6,767 nucleotides of DNA from an archaeon (GCA_005240025.1 SBBK01000099.1:1-6767), one strand, 5' to 3'; counted from the stretch's first letter, positions 1 to 6,535 are shown. Translations and numbers: made by a program. The notes: generated by a model from the letters alone, not told the origin.

Positions 1-579
1 GTTGAGTGCGGTTTGGCAATGACTGGTGCGCATGACGCCATCAACAAAAAGTTACAGGAGATATTCCTGCCACAGTTAGACTACCGAGTCAGCTTGGATT
101 ATGGCTCAGTTGTGTTGGCCCGTTCTAAAACATCAAATTATGTTGATCTTTTTGGCCCCACAGTCAATACGTGTGCAAAGATAAACGGTAGTGCACAACC
201 AAACAGTGTTGTTATTGGCGGGGACCTGCACCAGATAATTAAGGAGACGGATTACTTTTATGAGGAGATAAAGGGACATTCTGTCGGCCTTAAGCTACGT
301 TATACAATCTACACCGTAATGCACAACAAATTTGACTATAATCATTTGACGGTTGCTGCCATAGAACAAACCCTGACAGAGTTTGGCGTTTCGGCACTAG
401 AGGAGGTGATAAAAAAATTGTTTATCAGACACAAATGCCTTTTACAAGATTGCGTAAAACACCCACAATACCTCAGTGACGTATTGGAGGAACTGTACGG
501 GGATGCCCATGTAGATATTATGAAGTCCATTGCGACCAAAATAGGCAGAGGTCGTGTGAAAATCAACCTAGGTAAATAA
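1..579 (+). CDS. Class III adenylate/guanylate cyclase-like domain protein, 3' part (5' end outside window)
   Basis: The reading frame is open from base 1, with no stop before TAA at 577-579, so the start lies upstream. The visible 192 residues hold the second half of a class III nucleotide cyclase domain (about residues 1-108). It includes an LDYG segment (32-35) and the FGPTVNTCAKIN block (51-62), which corresponds to the family's G-x-x-VN-x-A-x-R region that binds the nucleotide and stabilises the transition state. Asn56 is kept, but the usual Arg is Lys60, so catalysis is uncertain. Residues about 115-185 form a separate, probably helical domain with an HPQYLSDVLEELYG core. This resembles the small C-terminal output domains (NitrOD5-like) seen in signalling proteins of ammonia-oxidising archaea; that match is from memory. 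The likely role is intracellular signalling, either making a cyclic nucleotide or acting as a non-catalytic sensor. The family is fairly sure; the activity is not. Confidence 0.8.
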   Translation, partial: VECGLAMTGAHDAINKKLQEIFLPQLDYRVSLDYGSVVLARSKTSNYVDLFGPTVNTCAKINGSAQPNSVVIGGDLHQIIKETDYFYEEIKGHSVGLKLRYTIYTVMHNKFDYNHLTVAAIEQTLTEFGVSALEEVIKKLFIRHKCLLQDCVKHPQYLSDVLEELYGDAHVDIMKSIATKIGRGRVKINLGK

Positions 580-635
580 AAAACACTACATGTTTACCAG
601 TTCTGGCCCATGTAGTATTTCGTGGAGTGTTTTTT
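578..635 (+). terminator. Nested inverted repeats ending in a T run, probable terminator of the cyclase gene
   Basis: Two perfect inverted repeats share a left side. ACTACATG (585-592) pairs with CATGTAGT (609-616), and AAAAAACACT (578-587) pairs with AGTGTTTTTT (626-635). The left arm starts inside the TAA stop. The right arm ends in T6 (630-635), which is the type of signal that archaeal RNA polymerase uses for termination. The two pairings overlap at ACT (585-587), so the RNA could form one long stem with a bulge on the 3' side, or switch between forms. The terminator role is inferred from position and the T run. Confidence 0.5.
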
Positions 636-650
636 CTGTCAAGCCTGCCG

Positions 651-670
651 GAGTTTCGACAAACTCTTTT
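651..670 (+). terminator. Hairpin followed by T4, possible second terminator
   Basis: GAGTTT (651-656) and AAACTC (661-666) form a perfect 6-bp stem around a CGAC tetraloop and are followed directly by TTTT. This could be a back-up terminator behind the 578-635 structure, or a processed 3' end. The stem is short and AT-rich, so function is uncertain. Confidence 0.3.
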
Positions 671-693
671 GTGCAGTATTCGCATGAAAGCAT

Positions 694-715
694 ATGGTAC
701 CGTACCATACCGTAC
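694..715. promoter_or_regulatory. Palindrome plus overlapping direct repeat, candidate operator upstream of the chemoreceptor
   Basis: ATGGTAC (694-700) and GTACCAT (702-708) form a 7-bp inverted repeat around a single C. TACCGTAC occurs at 698-705 and again at 708-715, a period of 10 bases, close to one helical turn. The element lies about 106-127 bases upstream of the chosen chemoreceptor ATG. A dimeric regulator bound to one face of the DNA would fit, but no regulator is visible in the window. Confidence 0.35.
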
Positions 716-792
716 TAATAATAAGCTGGTTATTCCATTATTACTTCGTGATTTGAGCGAAAAATTTTGTTTATTCCAAACACACGCATGCC

Positions 793-798
793 TATAAT
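793..798 (+). promoter_or_regulatory. TATA box of the chemoreceptor gene
   Basis: The hexamer TATAAT is centred 25.5 bases upstream of the A of the ATG at 821, the distance expected for a leaderless archaeal transcript. There is no Shine-Dalgarno sequence before that ATG. The same spacing appears at the ferredoxin and NAD kinase genes in this window, which favours 821 as the start over the in-frame ATG at 788 or TTG at 767. Confidence 0.5.
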
Positions 799-820
799 CC
801 AATGCAACAAAGACAGCCAT

Positions 821-2188
821 ATGTTCAAACTGCACGGCAGTTCGCTTAATTGGAAATTACAGATCCTCTTTAATGCAATTGCAGTAGCCTCCGTAGTGAC
901 AGTATCTGCTGGCAGTTACAGCATCTCGGCCCAGCTTGCAGAGAAGATGGACGGTGCTGCCGCAAACCAGTTCCTAGCAGCACTGACAACCCAAACAATT
1001 GTTTTAGGCGCCGTCGTCAATACCGGTGTTGGTGCATTTGCGTTCTTTATGGCGCGCAAAATAACAAAACCGATTATCAAGGCAACCGAGATTGCCACCA
1101 GGATAAGCCAAGGCGATCTAATGATTTCCGTAAGATCGAGTTCTAGTGATGAAATTGGCAGGTTGTTAAATGTTGAAGGGCAGATGGCGTCCAACTTGAA
1201 AAACATACTGTCCGAGGTTCGTGTAGCTGCAGAATCAGTCTCATCCAATGCGCAGCAAATTGCAGCCTCTGGAAACGAGTTGAATTCTTCTGTTCAGCAG
1301 ATTGCCTCCACGGTAGATCAGATTTCAAGGGGTTCTGAATCCCAGGCTCAAGGCCTCACAAAATCAAAACAGATTATCGAGCAGCTCTCAAGTACGATGG
1401 ACGATCTTGCAACAAGCGCCATTGAATCTGCCGAGATAACAAGAAAAGTAGGAAGTCTCTCAGAGAGGGGAGCCGAGTCCGCCAAGGAGGCAGGAGAGCG
1501 AATGAACAACATCATTCGTGTCACAAACGATTCTGCCCAAAAGGTCAGAGAACTTGCCCAAAAAACTTCCGAGATTACAGCTGTTCTTGATGTCATAAAG
1601 CAAATAGCTGATCAAACCAACCTTTTGGCACTAAATGCTGCAATTGAGGCAGCTCGTGCGGGCGAGGCTGGCCGTGGCTTTGCGGTGGTGGCAGACGAGG
1701 TAAGGCGCCTTGCAGAAAGTTCTGCAAAATCATCTGAGGAAATAGATACAAAGCTGAAGCAGATTCAAGAAAATGCCCAAGCGGTAGTGACAGACATAGA
1801 GACAAGTGCAAGCGAGGTAAACCAGGGCAGGCTCGTAATAGAGTCCTCATTAAAGGCGCTGGATGAAATCGCATCCGAAATCAAAAACGTATCTGATACG
1901 GTAAAAAAACTCTCAGATGCTGCACAAAGCGAGGTTTCCAAGGTCAAGGCGGTGTCTGCAAACGCAAGCGAGATTGCCGCAGTAGCAGAGCAGAATGCAG
2001 CAGCCACCGAAGAGGCATCAGCGGCAGTAGAGCAGCAAACCGCCCAAACCCAAGAGATAGCAGGTGCTGCCAACCAGATGACAGAGCTTGCAGCACAACT
2101 TCAAAAGCTCGTCTCACAGTTTAAGGTATCTGAAGATGCAAAAACTGAAAGTGCCAAGTCTCCAGAACTAGCGACTCTTGCGCACTAG
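821..2188 (+). CDS. Methyl-accepting chemotaxis protein (transmembrane chemoreceptor with minimal outer domain)
   Basis: This is a 455-residue chemoreceptor that would signal through CheW and CheA to the archaellum motor. TM1 spans about residues 13-33. A short outer loop of about 20 residues follows (34-53), then TM2 (about 54-78), a HAMP linker (about 79-131, starting ARKITKPI) and a long coiled-coil signalling domain (about 132-435). The highly conserved hairpin tip is clear at 262-298, with the family hallmarks [20 protein letters not shown] and [16 protein letters not shown]. Glu pairs near 397-398 (ATEEA) are candidate methylation sites. A typical receptor has an outer ligand-binding domain of 100 residues or more, and here it is missing. 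The start at 821 rests on the TATA box spacing and on TM1 beginning soon after; starts at 788 or 767 would add 11 or 18 polar residues. The stop overlaps that of the convergent glycosyltransferase gene. No che or archaellum genes are in the window. Confidence 0.93.
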   Translation: MFKLHGSSLNWKLQILFNAIAVASVVTVSAGSYSISAQLAEKMDGAAANQFLAALTTQTIVLGAVVNTGVGAFAFFMARKITKPIIKATEIATRISQGDLMISVRSSSSDEIGRLLNVEGQMASNLKNILSEVRVAAESVSSNAQQIAASGNELNSSVQQIASTVDQISRGSESQAQGLTKSKQIIEQLSSTMDDLATSAIESAEITRKVGSLSERGAESAKEAGERMNNIIRVTNDSAQKVRELAQKTSEITAVLDVIKQIADQTNLLALNAAIEAARAGEAGRGFAVVADEVRRLAESSAKSSEEIDTKLKQIQENAQAVVTDIETSASEVNQGRLVIESSLKALDEIASEIKNVSDTVKKLSDAAQSEVSKVKAVSANASEIAAVAEQNAAATEEASAAVEQQTAQTQEIAGAANQMTELAAQLQKLVSQFKVSEDAKTESAKSPELATLAH

Positions 2189-4200
2189 ACATCATCAGAT
2201 TTGTCGTATGATTTGAGGTGTTCTTTTTTCCTCTTTAGTATTCCAAAGATCCCCAAGATCGCTGCAATCCAAATCGAGGTAAAGACAATGTTTGAAAAGC
2301 TTGCGTACATGTATGGTGTGGCATCCATTAGGTTCTGCCTAAGTTGTATTGCCCGTGAGTGAATGTCAATCATTGCTGTGTTTAATGCCTCGCTGTTTGG
2401 TGGTTCGTTTCTTACCGAATCTATGCTTTCAATCATAGAGTCCAAGTCCTGCTGTATTCGCTCAAAGTTGGTAGTGTCTGTTGGGAAGATCCAAACAGGG
2501 TTGCTGTCTTGCGGGAGCAGCTCCTTTATCTCGTTTAGGTCTTGTATCATGACAAGCGGTTCTTTTCCTGCAGCTATTCTGTCCAAGAGTCCTCTGGACT
2601 GATCCAGGGGATAGACGTCCTTTTCGTATCCGTTATACGCCATGTATGCCCCAAATGCGATGATTGTAAACATGCCAACCAACGCCAGCTTGTAGTAGTT
2701 GTCTGCCATCTTTTCAGCCTCTGATTTGCGCCGGCTGGATTTATTTCTTTTAAATCGTGAATGGGATAGACTCAGGTACGCCACATAACAAAACCCTATG
2801 GTCGGTATTGCTATTATTGGAGCAAAGATCGGGTTTTTTGAGAATATCGCAATAAGTATTCCCATCAAGCCATATATTCCAAAAAACAGTTCGAGTAGCG
2901 TCATCCTTGTAAATGGCAGATTATACGCCTTGTTGCGCCAGTCATCGGTCTTGTTTATTATGCCATATTTTGGCGTTCGTAGAAACTCGTTTTTCTTTCC
3001 AAACATGCCATCAAAGACCGCTACCGTGTTATTCACAGACATTCCCGCGGAATAGATAAGCAAAAAGGGCAGGATCTTTGCCTTCTGTTTCCAGCTTTTG
3101 CCCCACAGGTTATAGATTACCAATAGATATGCCGCTGGACCCATTGCAAAATATGTGGCAATTGTAAGGGCGGGGAGAAACTTGATCACGTGCAAGTTAA
3201 AGTTCGCTGCCAAGAGCACCGGTAAAGCCAGAAACTGGATAAGAATCATCGGGTATGAGAGGTGCCTTGTCAGCTGTACAAAGGCCTGAACCTTGGTTCC
3301 AAATGGAATTTTCCTTTTTACCAAGATATCGCCAAGCAACTTTATTGCACATTGGATTGCGCCCTTGGCCCACCTAAACTGCTGCCTTTTTGCCGCATTC
3401 ATCTGGACTGGCAGTTCTGCATCGACTACCAAGTCCTCAAGGAATAGGCACTTCCAGCCCTTCATTTGTGCCCGATAGCTCAGATCCAGGTCCTCAACCA
3501 GAGTCGAGGTGTGCCACCCACCGGCGTCTTCGATGCAATCGGTCCTCCAGATTCCCGCCGTGCCGTTGAAGTTCATGAAAAGATGTGAGTCGCTTTTTGC
3601 CTTCTGTTCAATAAGAAAATGAAAGTCCAGGCTCAGTGCTTGTGCTTGTGTGATTGCAGAATAGTTTTCATTGAGGTGACCCCATCGGCACTGGACAAGG
3701 CCTATTTCTTGTTTGGCAAAGTATGGGATTGCCTTTTTCAAAAACCAAGAAGGCGGTATAAAGTCCGCATCAAATATTGCCACATATTCGGTGTCTGTAA
3801 GATTCATTGCGTACTTGAGAGCCCCAGCCTTGTAGCCCTTTCTGGTGCCACGGCGAATGTGCGCTATATCAAATCCTTTTTTCTGGTACGTGGTCACGAG
3901 GTCCCCCATCATCTCTACGGTATCGTCATCCGAATCATCAAGAACCATGATTTTCATTTTGTCTTTTGGATAGTCCATTTCGCAGACCGCTTTGACCAGT
4001 CTTGATGCGACGTACCTCTCATTGTAGATTGGAAGCTGGATTGTAACGGAAGGCGTGCCAAGCGTGGCAACATCATATTTGACTTTGCGTCTAATTGAAA
4101 TGGTCGCCAAATAATAAAAATTGAATGTATAGATTGTCAGTAAAATTGCGCAGAAGATGAAGATATCAAAGACAAATTGGATAAATGGGCTGACCGCCAT
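2185..4200 (-). CDS. Processive family 2 glycosyltransferase, cellulose/mannan synthase-like, with extra C-terminal membrane module
   Basis: This 671-residue membrane enzyme is expected to polymerise or transfer sugars from a nucleotide-sugar on the cytoplasmic side and probably export the product. The order is TM1 (about 7-32), then a GT-A catalytic domain with LPIYNERYV (56-64), DDSDDDT (88-94), the metal-binding DAD (144-146), VED (235-237, the TED-like catalytic base) and QQFRW (273-277, the Q-x-x-RW motif of processive synthases). Several membrane helices follow (about 308-332, 340-365, 377-397, 433-453, 457-478), with an FLRTPKYG segment (406-413) reminiscent of CslA/CslC-type synthases. 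Unusually, a further helix (about 505-522), a roughly 110-residue hydrophilic helical region (523-632) and a last helix (about 633-654) follow before a Lys/Asp-rich tail. The ATG at 4200 lies 32 bases after the ferredoxin stop, so co-transcription is likely; only a weak TATA-like CTAAAAGTAA (4227-4236) precedes it. The polymer could be an exopolysaccharide or a glycan; the sugar cannot be told. Confidence 0.9.
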   Translation of the reverse strand: MAVSPFIQFVFDIFIFCAILLTIYTFNFYYLATISIRRKVKYDVATLGTPSVTIQLPIYNERYVASRLVKAVCEMDYPKDKMKIMVLDDSDDDTVEMMGDLVTTYQKKGFDIAHIRRGTRKGYKAGALKYAMNLTDTEYVAIFDADFIPPSWFLKKAIPYFAKQEIGLVQCRWGHLNENYSAITQAQALSLDFHFLIEQKAKSDSHLFMNFNGTAGIWRTDCIEDAGGWHTSTLVEDLDLSYRAQMKGWKCLFLEDLVVDAELPVQMNAAKRQQFRWAKGAIQCAIKLLGDILVKRKIPFGTKVQAFVQLTRHLSYPMILIQFLALPVLLAANFNLHVIKFLPALTIATYFAMGPAAYLLVIYNLWGKSWKQKAKILPFLLIYSAGMSVNNTVAVFDGMFGKKNEFLRTPKYGIINKTDDWRNKAYNLPFTRMTLLELFFGIYGLMGILIAIFSKNPIFAPIIAIPTIGFCYVAYLSLSHSRFKRNKSSRRKSEAEKMADNYYKLALVGMFTIIAFGAYMAYNGYEKDVYPLDQSRGLLDRIAAGKEPLVMIQDLNEIKELLPQDSNPVWIFPTDTTNFERIQQDLDSMIESIDSVRNEPPNSEALNTAMIDIHSRAIQLRQNLMDATPYMYASFSNIVFTSIWIAAILGIFGILKRKKEHLKSYDKSDDV
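2221..2231 (+). terminator. T-rich stretch downstream of the chemoreceptor gene, possible terminator
   Basis: TTCTTTTTTCC begins 33 bases after the chemoreceptor stop and includes a run of six T. Archaeal termination often needs only such a run. Because the two genes overlap at their stops, any terminator for the plus-strand transcript must lie inside the opposing glycosyltransferase gene, and this is the first good candidate. No stem precedes it. Confidence 0.3.
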
Positions 4201-4232
4201 ACAGATTCACACTTTGGCCAACGCGGTTACTT

Positions 4233-5189
4233 TTAGGACTTTCGCTGGAAGATTTTGATGGCCTGTGGTGGGCATACTCCTTCACATGCCAGACAGAATA
4301 TACAGTCCGGTTCTCGCGCCATCAGTGGCTTTTTTTCTGACGCCATATTACCCGGTGCGGCCATCCACTCGTAGACACCAACTGGACATGCGTCGATACA
4401 GGCACCATCTGCTACACAAATATCATAATCGACTGCAACAAACTCACCCCAGACGCCCATCCTAGCATTGTCGGTTCCTCTCCTTCCCCACGTTTTGATT
4501 ACATTGCTGTTTGACGCTACACGGTATGGCTCACTTGGTGGCATGTGGGACTTGTACTCGACATCAATGGGCCCCGTTTTTGGACCTGTAGGTGCTTCGC
4601 CTTCTGCGGCCAGTTGCGGAGCTGCCTGTGTCGCCTCTGCTTTTGGTTTTGGTTTTGCGTCGTGTACTATTTTTGCAAGGGGGGTAAGATCTTCTAGTTT
4701 GTTGAGTGCTGCATCCTGATCGAGTTTTTCTGTCTTTATGATGTATTCTAGCATCTTGTCTGCCAGAATGGTATTTCGTAAAATCGTATCAATTACCATT
4801 TTTGCAAAATGGTCTGCCTTTTTGCGATAGTCTTTTACCCATGGGGGGTCGCCAAACTTTTCTATTGGGAAGATCTGGTAAATTATATCGACTACCTCTC
4901 CGGTGACAATTTCTACAGTTATTGAGAGGTTGACCTTCTGGTATCCTTTTGCCTCTGGGTCGGGCATGTTTTCCTCAGTCCAGTTGTAGGTAGCATAGAC
5001 TCGATCAGCAAAGATATCCATTACAAAAGTCTTTTTGAGCCCTTCTGCAATTGATTTCATTTCCAGAGGATCGTCCAGTTTGATTGGAAGGCGATAAAGA
5101 CCAAGTTTGTAGCCATGTAGTGGATAAACGCCCCTTTTTGCCGTGGGGGATTCCATGGTATAGATCCTGTCTTTTAGTAAAAGCGACAT
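4233..5189 (-). CDS. Unknown N-terminal domain fused to a 7Fe-type (Sulfolobus zinc-ferredoxin-like) ferredoxin
   Basis: This 318-residue protein has three parts. Residues about 20-177 are an unrecognised alpha/beta-looking domain (GVYPLHGYKLGLYRLP, then VNLSITVEIVTGEVVDIIY). Residues about 178-207 are a Pro/Ala/Lys-rich linker. Residues about 208-318 are a ferredoxin module. Its ligands follow C258-x2-D261-x2-C264-x3-C268-P and C296-x2-C299-x2-C302-x3-C306-P. Asp in the second position of the first motif, with YEW and PGNMASEKK between the motifs, is the pattern of Sulfolobus-type 7Fe ferredoxins ([3Fe-4S] plus [4Fe-4S]). The N-terminal histidines that bind zinc in that family do not appear at the matching places. 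The role is presumably cytoplasmic electron transfer, with the N-terminal domain giving partner specificity. The start is chosen from a TATA box 25.5 bases upstream; GGAG also lies 2 bases before the ATG. The neighbours are the 103-residue protein (35-base gap) and the glycosyltransferase (32-base gap). Ordinary ferredoxins of this type are about 105 residues, so this is a true fusion. Confidence 0.85.
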   Translation of the reverse strand: MSLLLKDRIYTMESPTAKRGVYPLHGYKLGLYRLPIKLDDPLEMKSIAEGLKKTFVMDIFADRVYATYNWTEENMPDPEAKGYQKVNLSITVEIVTGEVVDIIYQIFPIEKFGDPPWVKDYRKKADHFAKMVIDTILRNTILADKMLEYIIKTEKLDQDAALNKLEDLTPLAKIVHDAKPKPKAEATQAAPQLAAEGEAPTGPKTGPIDVEYKSHMPPSEPYRVASNSNVIKTWGRRGTDNARMGVWGEFVAVDYDICVADGACIDACPVGVYEWMAAPGNMASEKKPLMAREPDCIFCLACEGVCPPQAIKIFQRKS

Positions 5190-5206
5190 TACTCCTTGTT
5201 GGCCGG

Positions 5207-5220
5207 AATTATTTAAAAAT
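5207..5220 (-). promoter_or_regulatory. TATA box of the ferredoxin fusion gene
   Basis: On the minus strand this reads ATTTTTAAATAATT. Its TTTAAA core (5212-5217) is centred 25.5 bases upstream of the ATG at 5189. It lies mostly in the 35-base gap after the 103-residue gene. The ferredoxin gene, and perhaps the glycosyltransferase, can therefore be transcribed separately from the rhodanese genes as well as by read-through. A leaderless transcript is likely. Confidence 0.65.
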
Positions 5221-5224
5221 CTTC

Positions 5225-5536
5225 TCAGTCAGAGTCATCAGGACAGGTGAGCTCACGCAGCTCGGTGTATTTTTTTTCCATTTTTTCTGCATTGTCCACA
5301 ACTTTTTGCAGATCGTGGTCTTTTTTTGGAAAATACCACCTGATTGGAATCCAGTGCCCAATTCCATCCATGTCGTGGATCATTCCTTTGTCTGCAGAGA
5401 CTTGGAGGCTTTCATCAATGCTTTGTTCCCTTACGGTAAGACCCCTTTTTGTCCTGTCCTCTAGGATGAATGCCTCCGGACTATCTTTGATGATGTAAAA
5501 TGATCCTTTTTTGAGAACTGGCAGGTCTTGGCTCAA
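5225..5536 (-). CDS. Conserved-looking small protein of unknown function, TTG start
   Basis: I do not recognise the family. The protein has 103 residues, no signal peptide and no membrane segment, so it is probably cytoplasmic. Residues about 1-70 look like a small beta-rich fold, with SFYIIKDSPEAFILEDRTKRG at 12-32 and GHWIPIRWYFP at 60-70, including two Trp. Residues about 74-95 are a charged helix, and the tail is acidic and contains the only Cys (98). The TTG start at 5536 is one base after the TAA of the rhodanese gene, and the only in-frame codons upstream before a TAG are AAA, AAT and AAG, so TTG is the only reasonable start near the beginning. There is no clear Shine-Dalgarno site, which suggests translation by re-initiation after the rhodanese. 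Codon use resembles its neighbours. Its position between a rhodanese and a ferredoxin fusion hints at a partner role in sulfur or redox chemistry; that is inference only. Confidence 0.75.
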   Translation of the reverse strand: MSQDLPVLKKGSFYIIKDSPEAFILEDRTKRGLTVREQSIDESLQVSADKGMIHDMDGIGHWIPIRWYFPKKDHDLQKVVDNAEKMEKKYTELRELTCPDDSD

Positions 5537-5537
5537 C

Positions 5538-6383
5538 TTATTTTTCTACGGGATTGCCTATCATGTTTCCCCACTCGGTCCACGATCCATCATAGTTTCT
5601 AACCTGCGGGTACCCGAGGAGATATTTGAGGACAAACCACGAATGTGACGATCTCTCACCTATCCTGCAGTAGCATATTATTTCCTTGTCGGGAGTGATC
5701 CCTTTGGGAGCATAGTTTTGCTTTAGATCTGCTACTGTCTTGAAGGTTCCGTCGGCGTCATTTATTGCAGTAGCCCACGGAATGTTTTGCGCGCCTGGAA
5801 TGTGGCCGCCCCTTTGTGCATGCTCCATCGGATATTCCGGTGGAGCGGTTATCTCTCCGGTGAACTCTTTTGGCGATCGAACATCTACCAGTGCGACGTC
5901 TTTTCTGTCCAGCGCACGTTTGACATCAAAAAGATAAGCCCTCAATCCCTCGTCTGGCGGAAACGCCACATATACCGCAGGAGAAATTTTCGGCTCGTCT
6001 GTTGTGTATGGTTTTTTTTCAAGTTCCCACTTTTTCCTCCCCCCGTTCATCATCTTGACTTTTTTGTGACCATAATATTTGAATACCCAAAACACAAATG
6101 CGGCAAACCAGTTGTTAAAGTCACCATAAAGAATGACTTCGGTGTTTTCCCTGATTCCGTTTTTTGACATCAGTGCCTCGAACTGTTTTTTGTCTATAAT
6201 GTCTCTGGTTATTGGGTCGTTTATGTCGCGCTTCCACCAGATCAGGCTTGCACCGCGGATGTGGCCTTTTCTATACCCGTTTTCCGGGTCGTAATCTACT
6301 TCAACAATTTTTAGAGTGTCGCTTGGAGCGTTTTTTGATACATACTCGGTATCTGCTAGCACGTCTGGATGTGCGTAACTCAT
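5538..6383 (-). CDS. Two-domain rhodanese (thiosulfate/3-mercaptopyruvate sulfurtransferase family)
   Basis: The 281 residues match the usual length of tandem-domain sulfurtransferases, which move a sulfane sulfur from thiosulfate or mercaptopyruvate through a cysteine persulfide. The N-terminal domain (about 1-130) has GHIRGA (40-45) and YGDFNNWFAAFVFW (86-99), with Asp88 where the active domain has its Cys, so it is the usual inactive copy. The C-terminal domain (about 145-281) has LVDVRS (165-170), GHIPGA (193-198) and the active loop C239-RIGERSS. A CRxGERS loop is more like thiosulfate sulfurtransferase (rhodanese) than mercaptopyruvate sulfurtransferase, whose loop is usually CG[ST]GVT. 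No signal peptide is seen, so it acts in the cytoplasm. The ATG at 6383 overlaps the stop of the 33-residue ORF (ATGA), and the stop is one base before the next gene, so the three are probably one translational unit. The partner that accepts the sulfur is unknown. Confidence 0.92.
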   Translation of the reverse strand: MSYAHPDVLADTEYVSKNAPSDTLKIVEVDYDPENGYRKGHIRGASLIWWKRDINDPITRDIIDKKQFEALMSKNGIRENTEVILYGDFNNWFAAFVFWVFKYYGHKKVKMMNGGRKKWELEKKPYTTDEPKISPAVYVAFPPDEGLRAYLFDVKRALDRKDVALVDVRSPKEFTGEITAPPEYPMEHAQRGGHIPGAQNIPWATAINDADGTFKTVADLKQNYAPKGITPDKEIICYCRIGERSSHSWFVLKYLLGYPQVRNYDGSWTEWGNMIGNPVEK

Positions 6384-6481
6384 TCCATTTTACCAAAAAG
6401 TGGTTTCATACTTAATGCTTTCCAAACTGCGCGCAATATCGAAGACGGTTCTGTTGCATTAGCGGGGGCCGAGTTATCCAT
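6380..6481 (-). CDS. Candidate 33-residue small protein, translationally coupled to the rhodanese
   Basis: This short ORF starts with ATG at 6481 and ends with TGA at 6382-6380. It is supported by three independent signs. A Shine-Dalgarno sequence GAGGTGG (6494-6488) sits 6 bases before the ATG. The stop overlaps the rhodanese start in the 4-base ATGA arrangement typical of coupled archaeal genes. The AT-rich block at 6505-6513 lies at promoter distance. The product begins MDNSAPANATEPSS (disordered, polar) and continues ILRAVWKALSMKPLFGKME, which can form a short amphipathic helix ending in a basic stretch; it might bind a membrane surface or a partner protein. I recognise no family, and the length is close to what chance can give, so this is a candidate only. 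The alternative is that the stretch is just the rhodanese 5' leader. Confidence 0.5.
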   Translation of the reverse strand: MDNSAPANATEPSSILRAVWKALSMKPLFGKME

Positions 6482-6487
6482 CTGGTG

Positions 6488-6494
6488 CCACCTC
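6488..6494 (-). promoter_or_regulatory. Shine-Dalgarno site deciding the start of the 33-residue ORF
   Basis: The minus strand reads GAGGTGG, and GAGGTG complements the CACCUC core of the archaeal 16S rRNA 3' end. It ends 6 bases before the ATG at 6481. It is the best ribosome-binding site seen in the window, where most genes appear leaderless or coupled, and so argues for real translation of the small ORF. Confidence 0.5.
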
Positions 6495-6504
6495 AAAGAC
6501 TACG

Positions 6505-6513
6505 TTTTTTAAA
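6505..6513. promoter_or_regulatory. TATA box of the NAD kinase gene, possibly shared by the divergent small ORF/rhodanese unit
   Basis: TTTTTTAAA contains TTTAAA (6508-6513) centred 25.5 bases before the ATG at 6536, as expected for a leaderless NAD kinase transcript. On the other strand the same block reads TTTAAAAAA and lies about 27-29 bases before the ATG at 6481. Only 54 bases separate the two starts, so one AT block may serve both directions. The plus-strand role is well supported by spacing; the minus-strand role is weaker, because a Shine-Dalgarno site there implies at least a short leader. Confidence 0.6.
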
Positions 6514-6535
6514 CAATATCGCACAAAACTCATGG

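Noticed and set aside
684..797. A 37-residue plus-strand ORF (starting MKAYGTVPYRTNN) upstream of the chemoreceptor
   Set aside because: It is built over the palindrome and direct repeats and ends inside the TATA box; it has no ribosome site and no coupling to the next gene, so its repeated residues are explained by the DNA repeats.
767..820. Longer chemoreceptor starts at TTG 767 or ATG 788
   Set aside because: They would add polar residues before TM1, overlap the TATA box at 793-798, and lack a ribosome site; 788 cannot be fully excluded, since an AT-rich stretch lies at 760-768.
563..835. A 90-codon open frame on the minus strand across the intergenic region before the chemoreceptor
   Set aside because: It runs through the terminator-like hairpins, the palindrome and the TATA box, has no recognisable domain or ribosome site, and its composition looks random.
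1593..1874. Long minus-strand open frames inside the chemoreceptor gene
   Set aside because: They lie opposite a strongly conserved chemoreceptor signalling domain and show the compositional bias of an antisense shadow (Leu/Pro- or Ser/Ala-rich).
3619..4005. A 128-codon plus-strand open frame inside the glycosyltransferase
   Set aside because: It is antisense to the catalytic motifs DDSDDDT and DAD of the real gene and shows no domain of its own.
6440..6510. A GC-rich stretch (GCGGGGGCC...) that at first looked like part of a tRNA
   Set aside because: No acceptor or T-arm pairing and no GGTTCRANNCC B box could be found on either strand; the stretch is better read as the small ORF and its ribosome site.
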